From a virus: a stretch of 41,308 nt of DNA. Below, in pieces: positions 1-7,283 of the stretch. The stretch is taken from positions 1 through 41,308 of the IMG/VR virus record IMGVR_UViG_3300021964_000162; one strand, given 5' to 3'. The position numbers and the translations under genes are program-made. The notes below the pieces were generated by a model. That model made no database searches, had not been told where the DNA came from, and saw nothing but the letters and a program-made list of their open reading frames with translations. Position 1 is the stretch's first letter. Every line of letters starts with the position of its first letter.

Positions 1-13
1 ATGCGTCAGCCAT
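1..13 (-). CDS. Start of a gene cut by the window edge (next tail gene)
   Basis: On the minus strand a GGAG Shine-Dalgarno core just after the stop codon of the adaptor gene is followed, about 8 nt later, by ATG at position 13 and the codons for M-A-D-A. The gene then leaves the window. In T7-like gene order the next gene after the gp11-type adaptor is the large tail tube/nozzle protein (gp12-like), so that is the expected product, but only four codons are visible. Identity is inferred from position alone. Confidence 0.5.
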
Positions 14-25
14 AAGCTAAACTCC

Positions 26-748
26 CTACAGCCACGAAAATCCGTATCTACTTCCACCACCAGTATTTTGTGGAATCATGTAAGAACGTACATACCGTGT
101 TCTGTTAATCAGCATTGAACGCATATGTTTAATGCCCTCATCAAATTTTTCTTTTGCTACAAGTGCATCTTGCGTATTTCCACGAAACAGGTATGCATAG
201 TGCATAGCACCATCAGTTATGACGTGCTTGAATCTATCAGGAATAATAGCTGTATCTGTATTTAATACCAGATCAGCAGAAAAATTATAGTACTCATAAA
301 TCAATTCGTATGCTTTATCAGGTTCAGGCGTTAGAATAAATTCTAAGGATGGAGCTTGTACTACCTTAACAGGAACTCCTTGACCTGATGTTGAGTTATA
401 CTCTTGGCCTACATATTTATCTAAATACTCTTCATATGTAATGGAAGATAGTTTTGTAGTGGCATTTCCTATAGTAGCATCTTCACGTATTCTAAAACTG
501 TCAAAGTTAATTACTTTGCAGTCTGCAGGAAAAGGATAGCGACTTTGATTTGCTGTTAATGTAAGTGTTTGTAAATTGTGATTAAAAGGCCATTCAAATT
601 CAGATTGATTGATATATCTAATAGAAGCATTAACTGCATCTTTAGCGTGAGCATAAAAACCTGAAGACAAAGCAAAGTTAGAAGCTGTAAGTTCAACTTC
701 ATTCAACCTTCTATTTACTTCATTTACTAACTCTAAAAATGTAGCCAT
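26..748 (-). CDS. Head-tail adaptor / tail tubular protein A-like
   Basis: A 240-residue protein with no membrane segment. Its length, the N-terminal helix pattern (MATFLELVNEVNRRLNEVEL), the aromatic middle part and a C-terminal helix rich in Arg and Met resemble the T7 gp11 / SU10-type adaptor proteins that bind under the portal and start the tail. It lies directly downstream of the major capsid gene, as gp11 follows gp10 in T7, and is followed after 12 nt by another tail gene. A terminator-like hairpin (764-802) separates it from the capsid gene, so it is probably expressed at a lower level by read-through. The adaptor role is a family and position inference; no catalytic motif is expected. 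Confidence 0.7.
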   Translation of the reverse strand: MATFLELVNEVNRRLNEVELTASNFALSSGFYAHAKDAVNASIRYINQSEFEWPFNHNLQTLTLTANQSRYPFPADCKVINFDSFRIREDATIGNATTKLSSITYEEYLDKYVGQEYNSTSGQGVPVKVVQAPSLEFILTPEPDKAYELIYEYYNFSADLVLNTDTAIIPDRFKHVITDGAMHYAYLFRGNTQDALVAKEKFDEGIKHMRSMLINRTRYVRSYMIPQNTGGGSRYGFSWL

Positions 749-763
749 GTTAAATCCTTAAAG

Positions 764-802
764 AGAAAAATGTGAGGGGCGAGAACACTCCCGCCCACTC
801 AC
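764..802 (-). terminator. Terminator-like hairpin after the capsid gene
   Basis: Read on the minus strand, 802 to 772 folds into a stem in three blocks (GTGAG/CTCAC, GGGC/GCCC, GAG/CTC) with small bulges and a TGTT loop. It is followed at once by ATTTTT and more T-rich sequence. It starts 12 nt after the capsid stop codon. This fits a rho-independent, perhaps leaky, terminator that lowers expression of the adaptor gene relative to the capsid gene. Confidence 0.6.
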
Positions 803-813
803 TGTACCTATTA

Positions 814-1872
814 CTAGGCGAGGTTGTAAACAGCGTTCACAAGAGCCTCTGGACGCAAAATCTTGCGACCATAGAGGTGCATGCCACGAACAATGTCAGC
901 AAAGCTGTCAGGGTCACGGTATGTTTCGGTCTTGTTGATCTGCTCTGCAGTAGCAACCGCTGAGTCATGTCCAGCTACAATCACGCCAAAGTTGGTAGCG
1001 TTGGTGCCGCCAGTTGTGGCAGGACCAGTACCAAGGATCGGTAGATTGTTAGACACGTACACACGGAACCCATGCAAGTTGTTGAGGATCAAACCATTCT
1101 GCAAGCCTGAACCACCGAAGTCAGCGTCAAGGAGACGTGACTCTTCGTCCATCAGGATTTCTTTCAGAACTGGATCAATCACAATCCAACGTCCACGGCT
1201 ATCAACATCTTGCTCGTCTAGCTTACGTGCCATACGTGCAATGATCTGCAGTGGGTTAGCAGTACCAGTTGCTGAAGGTACGCCAGAAGTACCGGCACGA
1301 GGCACGATACCAATTGACTGAGCAGCAACACCGCCGTTGAAGTCAGATGCGTCCAGCTTGTTAGCTGCAAGCAATTCGTCTGAACCAGCAGTGGTATTTG
1401 CCTTTGTACCGTTAACAGTTGTGTTCACGGTGTCTGCATTTGTATGCAGGGCTGACTGCGAGTAACCTGACAAGTAACCAAGAACGTCTTGGTCAAACTG
1501 GTCAGCAAGACGGTACGCTGCACGATCAGAAGACAACTGCTGGAAGTTCACGTGTGAGTGTGCTTCTTCAATGTCGTCTACTTTAAATGCAAAGTAGTTA
1601 GCCTTGTCGATGGTCAGTGAGAAGTCATCGTCAGCAATCGCCTGTGGAACAATGGTTGTACCACGAAGATATGCATTAACTGAAATCTCAGGCTCTTTAA
1701 TGATCTTGACTGAATCGCCCATGTTAGCGATCTCGCCAAAGTAGTCGGAATTAGTAATCCCTTCACAAACAGCGGCCTTGCGGAATGCAAGCTGCACCTG
1801 TTTGGAGTAGATTACTGGTGAAAAGTTGCCGTTGGGGAGGTTAGTCCACCCGGCTGCGCTTCCAAATGCCAT
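814..1872 (-). CDS. Major capsid protein
   Basis: A 352-residue protein, close in length to T7-type major capsid proteins, beginning MAFGSAAGWTNLPNGNFSPV. The sequence is typical of marine podovirus capsid proteins: an N-terminal arm, then a mixed alpha/beta body with segments such as GDSVKIIKEPEISV and FAFKVDDIEEAHS that suit an HK97-fold P-domain and E-loop. It lies between the scaffold gene upstream and the adaptor gene downstream. It has a good Shine-Dalgarno (GGAG about 6 nt before ATG), a sigma70-type promoter about 200 nt upstream and a terminator directly downstream, as expected for the most abundant virion protein. The call rests on position, length and general resemblance. Confidence 0.85.
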   Translation of the reverse strand: MAFGSAAGWTNLPNGNFSPVIYSKQVQLAFRKAAVCEGITNSDYFGEIANMGDSVKIIKEPEISVNAYLRGTTIVPQAIADDDFSLTIDKANYFAFKVDDIEEAHSHVNFQQLSSDRAAYRLADQFDQDVLGYLSGYSQSALHTNADTVNTTVNGTKANTTAGSDELLAANKLDASDFNGGVAAQSIGIVPRAGTSGVPSATGTANPLQIIARMARKLDEQDVDSRGRWIVIDPVLKEILMDEESRLLDADFGGSGLQNGLILNNLHGFRVYVSNNLPILGTGPATTGGTNATNFGVIVAGHDSAVATAEQINKTETYRDPDSFADIVRGMHLYGRKILRPEALVNAVYNLA

Positions 1873-1888
1873 TGTAATTCTCCTATTA

Positions 1889-1924
1889 AAAGCATTTTGA
1901 CAGATGCAAACTATACAATGCTTT
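1889..1924 (-). other. Hairpin before the capsid ribosome binding site
   Basis: On the minus strand AAAGCAT and ATGCTTT form a 7-bp stem with a 22-nt loop, ending about 6 nt before the GGAG of the capsid gene. Being so close to the Shine-Dalgarno, it could affect ribosome loading. No comparative support is available here. Confidence 0.35.
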
Positions 1925-2036
1925 GCAGAGGCTAAGTCCTATGGGTGTGTATTCTAGCTAGGTGGCCGCCCAACTATTCAACAGGCCATATTTATTAGGT
2001 AATCCGAAAGGATATTGTTGTTTGCTGATGATTAGC

Positions 2037-2061
2037 GTAAGCTGGTAGCTATCCAACTTAC
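2037..2061 (-). other. 5' stem-loop of the capsid leader RNA
   Basis: The minus-strand RNA contains GTAAGTTGG and CCAGCTTAC, which pair over 9 positions (one G-U) around a 7-nt loop. The hairpin begins roughly 10 nt after the predicted start of the transcript from the 2077-2104 promoter. 5'-terminal stem-loops of this kind are known to stabilise abundant mRNAs. The pairing is seen in the sequence; the function is inferred. Confidence 0.45.
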
Positions 2062-2076
2062 ACTTATCTGACTCTA

Positions 2077-2104
2077 GTTATACTTAATGTAAACTAAATG
2101 TCAA
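2077..2104 (-). promoter_or_regulatory. Sigma70-type promoter for the capsid gene
   Basis: Minus strand: -35 TTGACA (2104-2099), 16-nt spacer, -10 TATAAC (2082-2077). It lies in a non-coding stretch of about 240 bp (1873-2111) between the scaffold stop and the capsid start. Transcription would start near 2070 and give a leader of about 200 nt. The same TTGACA/TATAAC form appears at 11450-11478. Confidence 0.7.
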
Positions 2105-2111
2105 CTCTTTT

Positions 2112-2987
2112 TTATCGGGCTGAACCCGAAACATCGTAGATAAACTTACCACTACGAATGGCTTCCATGATTTCATCAGACATTTTCTCGTACTCTTGAG
2201 GTGACATCTTCTGAACTGCGGATTCTTTTAGATATGTAGCATTGCCTTCATCTTGAGGTTTGCTACGACTATTCTTTGTAGACACTGACTTAGCTGCATC
2301 TTTATCTGACTTAGGCTTTTTACTTGTAATGCCCATGTCAGCTTTGTACAAGTCAATTGCCCGTGCAGCGGAACGTGCGTCATTGTCGTTGTCGTACAGT
2401 GCATCCTGTACCCACTTAGGTTGTTCTTCTGCCCAATCGTGGAATGAATCACTGTCACGGATTTCATCAAAGTCAGGATGAATGCGCATTAGTTCTGCTT
2501 CAGCTTTTTCTTTAGTAGCACTGTTCTGCATTTCATCAATTGCTTTGAGGCGTTCTTCCAGAGCAGTAGACTGCTCACGTGCTTTCTTCATTGCAATTGT
2601 TTCAACGATAGCTGCTACATCAGGGTAGTCTGCTGCCCACTGTTCAATGTCTTCATCAGACTTGGGTAGCTTCATTTCCTTTTGTGTGGCTTGCTCAAGC
2701 TGTCGCTTCATAGCATCTAGTTCAGCTTTAAACTCTTCAGCTTGTTTTTGTTGGTGTCGCCGTAGGTCTGAGTAACGCTTCTTAAATGTTTTTTCTTCAG
2801 CGGAAGTAGGTTCTTCTTCTTCTGGTTCAACAGCTTGCTTACCCTCTTTGGCTTGCTTCTGCTGTTCTAGCATCTCAGCTAGTTCTGCTTCTTCACGTTC
2901 ACGCTTTTCTTCATTAGTATATTTACGATTGGCAAATGCAACTTTCTTTTCTGTCTGCATTTCTTCTGCCATAATTGTATCGTTCAT
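2112..2987 (-). CDS. Capsid scaffolding protein
   Basis: A 291-residue, highly charged protein, mostly predicted helix and coiled coil: long Glu/Lys/Gln-rich stretches in the first half (for example EEKREREEAELAEMLEQQKQ) and further helices behind. A basic C-terminal tail (RSGKFIYDVSGSAR) is usual for podovirus scaffolds, which bind the capsid protein through a positively charged C-terminal helix. It is directly upstream of the major capsid gene, the standard place for scaffold. I chose the ATG at 2987 because AAGGAG lies about 9 nt before it; an upstream in-frame ATG at 3026 has no comparable site. Confidence 0.75.
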   Translation of the reverse strand: MNDTIMAEEMQTEKKVAFANRKYTNEEKREREEAELAEMLEQQKQAKEGKQAVEPEEEEPTSAEEKTFKKRYSDLRRHQQKQAEEFKAELDAMKRQLEQATQKEMKLPKSDEDIEQWAADYPDVAAIVETIAMKKAREQSTALEERLKAIDEMQNSATKEKAEAELMRIHPDFDEIRDSDSFHDWAEEQPKWVQDALYDNDNDARSAARAIDLYKADMGITSKKPKSDKDAAKSVSTKNSRSKPQDEGNATYLKESAVQKMSPQEYEKMSDEIMEAIRSGKFIYDVSGSAR

Positions 2988-3096
2988 TTGTGTAGTCTCC
3001 TTGTTGGGGCCACCGTAGCCATACACCTGTCGAGGGAGATGGGGAGTGAGTAGCCAACTGATTGTAAGATTTAAGTAAGCCTCTTACGCAGCTTGT

Positions 3097-4995
3097 TTAA
3101 TCGCCGCCGCCCCAGCCATCATCTTCACTTCCAAAGCCACCACCCATACCACCGCCGCTGCCGCTTTCGTTATTACTAGTGTCATTGCTTGGGCCGTCTT
3201 GCGAACCACCGCCGCCGCCGCCATCAAAGCCGGGGTCTTCTCCATAACCTGCGTACCCACCGGTAGGTGCCTTCTGTCCGGGGTCATCTTTTTCGCTATA
3301 ACCTCTTGATTCAAACGCTGCTGATACTGCGTCTCGTTTTGCTTTATCTGATAATGCTTTTGCAATAGTTTCTGCTTGTTTTTGTTTCGCTTCTGCAGCT
3401 TTAACTTTAGCTAAACCGTCTGCTGTAAATGCTCTTGATTTAGTCGGGTCTTGTATCCGTTGACCAGTTTTAGGGTCTATTACCGTGTTAACAGGAATGC
3501 CATTTGTAGTTGTAATACGTGCAGAACCATTAACAGGGTTAGCAAGGTCATTTACTTGACTTTTAAATTCAGCAGCATGTGATCTAGCAACATTAGCAGC
3601 TTCAGCAAAAGATATTCCTTTTGTATTGTTATAAGCTCTGGCATAAGAATCTCTAATATCTGTAAGTGTTTTATCTACGATAGCTTGGGCTTCCGGTGTG
3701 TTCATTACAGCATTATATGCTGCCTTTGGGTCTTTACCATCATAAACCGCTGCGTGTGCGGCTGACATAGCATTACCTACTAAAGATGCTTGAGCATTAT
3801 TCATAAGTTGGCCTCTGTTAATTAAACCCATAGAATTTAATGCGCCATTCATAGCAGTAAATCCTTCGAGACCAACATCCTTTAGAGCAAAGCCTTTGCC
3901 TGTTAGTTGTTTAGATATATCGCTTACCATACCAGCAAGACCTATTGTACCTAATTGTGCAGCACCTTGAGTGAAAGTTGCACCACGAAGTTCTTCATTA
4001 TTCCAGCCAAATGCTTTACTACCACCAAAATAACTATTTGTCTTTGCCGCAGTATCGTAGATATTTTCTATACCTACGGTTTTAGGTTTATCATCCTTTG
4101 ACCCAAATAAACTAGCCATTGTGCCTGAAATAGAACCTACGTTAGATAAACTTTCATTTCGTACATCATACCCATCTCTACCATCATCACCGCCGCCGCC
4201 GTATGTTTGACCGCCAGTAGTAGTCGTAGGGGTCGTAGGAGTTGTTGGAGTTGTTGGTTGTAATGTAAACCCTGTTGGAATAGGATACAAAGGCTTACCA
4301 TTCTGGAATGGAATTTGTTGTGTTTGACCCGCAGCATTTACGTATGTTTTATATGTGGTAGGAGTTGTTTGTGCGTTTCCTACTGTCTGACCAAAAGTAG
4401 GCAAGTTAGTTGTACCTGTTGCTGTGGTATAAGTTGGACCACCCATAGTTGGTGTGGTATACCCTAATGGAGTAGCACCAGTTGGTGCCGGAGTTCCACG
4501 AAATGCACTATAACCTGTTTGACCTGTAGTTGCAGGTGCTTGATAACTAAAGCCTGTACCCGGAGTCATAAACGTACCAGCAGCAGCATGTACTACACCA
4601 CCTCTAGCCATTTCCATAGTATCATTATACTCGTCTTCTTCGTCTATGTCAAGGTCTTCGATATCAAAAGGAAGATTGTCTGGCATAATAGCTTCTTCAC
4701 TATTACCCATCTGACCCATATCTTCCATACGCTGTAAGCCCATCTTAGCTTCTTGGCGCATCTCCATAAGTTTTTCTAAGCCAAAATAACGTACTACGTC
4801 TGCAGGAAAAACAAATTCACCTTCACTTAATTGTGCAGGAATGTCATCACGAACTTCTTCTTGAGTAGAACCGGGTGGTACATCATTACCAGAAATAGGG
4901 TCTACTGTACCGCCTTCGTCCATAAGACCGCCATCTTGAAAGCCACGTTCTACTGGCTCAAAAAGTTCCATTTGTTTTTCTACTGATTTAGCCAT
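3097..4995 (-). CDS. Large low-complexity virion-associated protein
   Basis: A 632-residue protein. The N-terminal part (about 1-120) has a folded-looking segment, DDIPAQLSEGEFVFPADVVR, followed by a helix and an acidic run, as seen in marine podovirus structural proteins located between portal and scaffold. Residues about 135-280 are rich in Thr, Pro and Gly with TTPTTPT-type repeats. The last 60 residues are Gly-, Ser- and Asp-rich. An RGGV motif at about 130 recalls the RGG motifs of other virion-region proteins here. Start ATG 4995 overlaps the upstream stop (TAATG). No enzymatic motif was recognised; function unknown. A perfect sigma70-type promoter match lies inside the gene. Confidence 0.65.
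   Translation of the reverse strand: MAKSVEKQMELFEPVERGFQDGGLMDEGGTVDPISGNDVPPGSTQEEVRDDIPAQLSEGEFVFPADVVRYFGLEKLMEMRQEAKMGLQRMEDMGQMGNSEEAIMPDNLPFDIEDLDIDEEDEYNDTMEMARGGVVHAAAGTFMTPGTGFSYQAPATTGQTGYSAFRGTPAPTGATPLGYTTPTMGGPTYTTATGTTNLPTFGQTVGNAQTTPTTYKTYVNAAGQTQQIPFQNGKPLYPIPTGFTLQPTTPTTPTTPTTTTGGQTYGGGGDDGRDGYDVRNESLSNVGSISGTMASLFGSKDDKPKTVGIENIYDTAAKTNSYFGGSKAFGWNNEELRGATFTQGAAQLGTIGLAGMVSDISKQLTGKGFALKDVGLEGFTAMNGALNSMGLINRGQLMNNAQASLVGNAMSAAHAAVYDGKDPKAAYNAVMNTPEAQAIVDKTLTDIRDSYARAYNNTKGISFAEAANVARSHAAEFKSQVNDLANPVNGSARITTTNGIPVNTVIDPKTGQRIQDPTKSRAFTADGLAKVKAAEAKQKQAETIAKALSDKAKRDAVSAAFESRGYSEKDDPGQKAPTGGYAGYGEDPGFDGGGGGGSQDGPSNDTSNNESGSGGGMGGGFGSEDDGWGGGD
4624..4652 (-). promoter_or_regulatory. 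Intragenic consensus sigma70-type promoter
   Basis: Minus strand: TTGACA (4652-4647), exactly 17 nt, TATAAT (4629-4624), a full match to both consensus hexamers inside the coding sequence of the 632-residue protein. The bases also encode an acidic Asp/Glu stretch, so the match may be accidental. If active it would transcribe the rest of that gene and then scaffold. Confidence 0.45.
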
Positions 4996-5204
4996 TACTG
5001 GTTTACCTCATCTCGTAAGTATTTCATTTTACGCATGATCGCTATTGCACCTTGTGATCTGTGTAGTACAATAGGGTCATCCGTTTGTTCCATCACTTTG
5101 TGATACTGCGTGATTGTATCAGTTAAGTAATTACTGAATGCCTCCCATTGCTGGGGGTTGTTGACCAGCGGCTTGAGGCTGCTGAGTATTTGTTTCCTGT
5201 CCAT
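4995..5204 (-). CDS. Small hypothetical protein overlapping the portal gene
   Basis: A 69-residue helical protein (MDRKQILSSLKPLVNNPQQW...) encoded in another frame over the last 74 nt of the portal gene, ending one base into the next start (TAATG). I chose ATG 5204, about 10 nt after AAGGA; GTG codons at 5210 and 5225 are alternatives. Small genes between portal and the next virion gene are common in marine podoviruses. Function unknown; its helical make-up and position would suit a portal- or assembly-related cofactor, which is only a guess. Confidence 0.6.
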   Translation of the reverse strand: MDRKQILSSLKPLVNNPQQWEAFSNYLTDTITQYHKVMEQTDDPIVLHRSQGAIAIMRKMKYLRDEVNQ

Positions 5205-7272
5205 TCGCACTAAATCCTTGTTCACCCGGCACAGGAGCCTGTCCTACGCCCATTGAGCCTCCTCCCGCACCAGTAGGGTCCATTGCATCAGCACCCGCTG
5301 GTGCGCCACCTACGCCCCCTTGTGGGCCTGCTGGCTGTTGGAACCCTTTCATAATCTCTGCTTGAAGGGCGGCTTCGTCCATATTGTTGGTTACTTTGTC
5401 GGGGTCTAAGTCCATTGACTTTGCAATCTCACGGATTACATATTGGAACTTAGCAAAAGGTGCAAGTGCTGGGCTGCTTGCAATCTGTAAGAATTGCATG
5501 AGCCGCTGACTACGTACTTCATTAGCCATTAGGCTTTCAGTACCACGTGCCTTAACTTCTAAGTCTCCTTTGATTTCTTTATCAAAGTCAAACTGCATGT
5601 TAAAGCGAAAGAAACCTTCGCCTAAAGGACGAAGAAGATAATCGTCTACGTTCTTAATGACAGTCTTGGTGCCACCTGTAGCTGCACCCATAAGCATAGA
5701 GATACCAGATGCTGTACGGCCTACACCTGATATACCTGTCTGTCCATGTGCAAATGATGGCAAGCCTGTGCTTTCGTCAGCAAGCTGTCGTGCTTTATCA
5801 AACAGCATCAAGTTCTCTTGCGATACGTTAGGAAACTTAGTACCAAAGATTGCCTGACCCGGTGCGCCACCCTGTCTACGGAATATCTTGCCCGGATACA
5901 GTGACAAGTCTTGACCCGGTACTAGATTAGTTTCATCTACTTCTACAATCAAGTTGCCTGACAGTACGGCGTTGTCTACTGCCATACGCATAAAGCCATT
6001 CATTAGTGTCTGTGTATCGTCCATGTTTTCAGCGATACCCACACCAAAGAATGAATAAGGGTTTAACTCATAAGGTGCAGCGTGATAAGGAATGCGGCTA
6101 GGCTTAAATGGGTTAAGTACCATGCGCAACAGTTTACCATTACATACCCACACATTAGCTTGTAGTTCGTCAAAATCTTGTAACTCCTTTGGGATACTTA
6201 CGCCCTGATCCTCAAGCATCTCGACATCAACCATGCCCCAATACTCAAGAACTTCAAAACGATCAATGCCATGCTCTGGTGCATAGTCAGATAGATCATC
6301 TTCCCAATACTTCTTCTCGTAGTTCTCACCCATCATAATGGCTTCATCAATAACTTGACCACGGAAGTATGGACGCTTCTTTAGGTTACGCAATTGTGTA
6401 CGAGACATCTTGTGACGCTCAATTACAAACTGTGCCTCATCCATATTGTTTGCATCTGGATCAGGGTAGAAGTTCCACACAGATACGTGGCTTACTTGTG
6501 GTACAGTTTTAAAGAGTGGGTCGTAATTACCTTCGTCATCCCAATTAGGATACTCTTTATCAATAGCAAAGGGGCCTTTCATTACACCAGTACCAAACAA
6601 CGCCATTTCAAAAGAAGAGTTACGTAGATGTTTATTAGCACCTGACTCTTCTAGTTGATCGTGAATTTTCTTTTGCATCTTTTTAGCTGCAATCATTGCA
6701 GGACTAAATGCAATAGCTGTTGGTGTTTTACCCGGACCCTCTTTCAGTTTATCTGAAATAGGCTCAAGTTTATTCTGCATAACACCAAGACGTTCTTGTA
6801 ATGTTTTAGCAGTAGCACCCGGCGGTAAGTCTTGACCATCACCAGAAAATCCATATGGACTTACGTTAGGATCACTCTGAATTTGCTCTGGTTCTTGCGG
6901 ATCAAAGTGTACATCCTCTACCACACCTTCTGGTAATTCAGTAGGCTCTACAGATAAAGGAAACTTGTGATTAGCAAATAACACATCAACAATAGAACCG
7001 TAGGCTGCTAGTGTTTTAGTTTTAGTTACCTTAATAAATACACGTGACTTTTCAGCCTCAGTAAATTGAACATCAGGACTGTATAAACCACGGTAGTTAC
7101 GATACGCACGTAGCCAACGCTCTTCGTCTTGATAACGATAGTCTTCGGAACGCTTATATCGTTCCATGATGAATGGGATAATAGATGATACATTAGCGTC
7201 AACTACCGTAGTGTCATCTGTATCTTCCAATGCAATTGCATCGTCTTCAATCATAATTTCATCATCAGCCAT
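5131..7272 (-). CDS. Portal (head-tail connector) protein
   Basis: A 713-residue protein directly downstream of the large terminase. The N-terminal half has the helical, aromatic pattern of podovirus portals (for example RYQDEERWLRAYRNYRGLYS, and MALFGTGVMKGPFA in the wing region), and the region around WNFYPDPDANNMDEAQFVIE is typical of marine portals. The last 75 residues are rich in Gly, Pro, Gln and Ala and are probably disordered. The portal forms the dodecameric ring through which DNA is packed and ejected. Larger than T7 gp8 (about 536 residues), in keeping with marine podovirus portals with extended N- and C-termini. The preceding gene ends 12 nt upstream. Confidence 0.85.
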   Translation of the reverse strand: MADDEIMIEDDAIALEDTDDTTVVDANVSSIIPFIMERYKRSEDYRYQDEERWLRAYRNYRGLYSPDVQFTEAEKSRVFIKVTKTKTLAAYGSIVDVLFANHKFPLSVEPTELPEGVVEDVHFDPQEPEQIQSDPNVSPYGFSGDGQDLPPGATAKTLQERLGVMQNKLEPISDKLKEGPGKTPTAIAFSPAMIAAKKMQKKIHDQLEESGANKHLRNSSFEMALFGTGVMKGPFAIDKEYPNWDDEGNYDPLFKTVPQVSHVSVWNFYPDPDANNMDEAQFVIERHKMSRTQLRNLKKRPYFRGQVIDEAIMMGENYEKKYWEDDLSDYAPEHGIDRFEVLEYWGMVDVEMLEDQGVSIPKELQDFDELQANVWVCNGKLLRMVLNPFKPSRIPYHAAPYELNPYSFFGVGIAENMDDTQTLMNGFMRMAVDNAVLSGNLIVEVDETNLVPGQDLSLYPGKIFRRQGGAPGQAIFGTKFPNVSQENLMLFDKARQLADESTGLPSFAHGQTGISGVGRTASGISMLMGAATGGTKTVIKNVDDYLLRPLGEGFFRFNMQFDFDKEIKGDLEVKARGTESLMANEVRSQRLMQFLQIASSPALAPFAKFQYVIREIAKSMDLDPDKVTNNMDEAALQAEIMKGFQQPAGPQGGVGGAPAGADAMDPTGAGGGSMGVGQAPVPGEQGFSANGQETNTQQPQAAGQQPPAMGGIQ

Positions 7273-7283
7273 ATTTCAGTTCC

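Noticed and set aside
881-1321. Long antisense ORF of 146 codons over the capsid gene
   Set aside because: Shadow of the capsid reading frame; no ribosome site, composition rich in Ser, Pro and Arg typical of antisense frames.
3075-3087. Hairpin GTAAG-N3-CTTAC after the 632-residue protein gene as a terminator (minus strand)
   Set aside because: Only 5 bp, AT-rich, and no proper T-run behind it.
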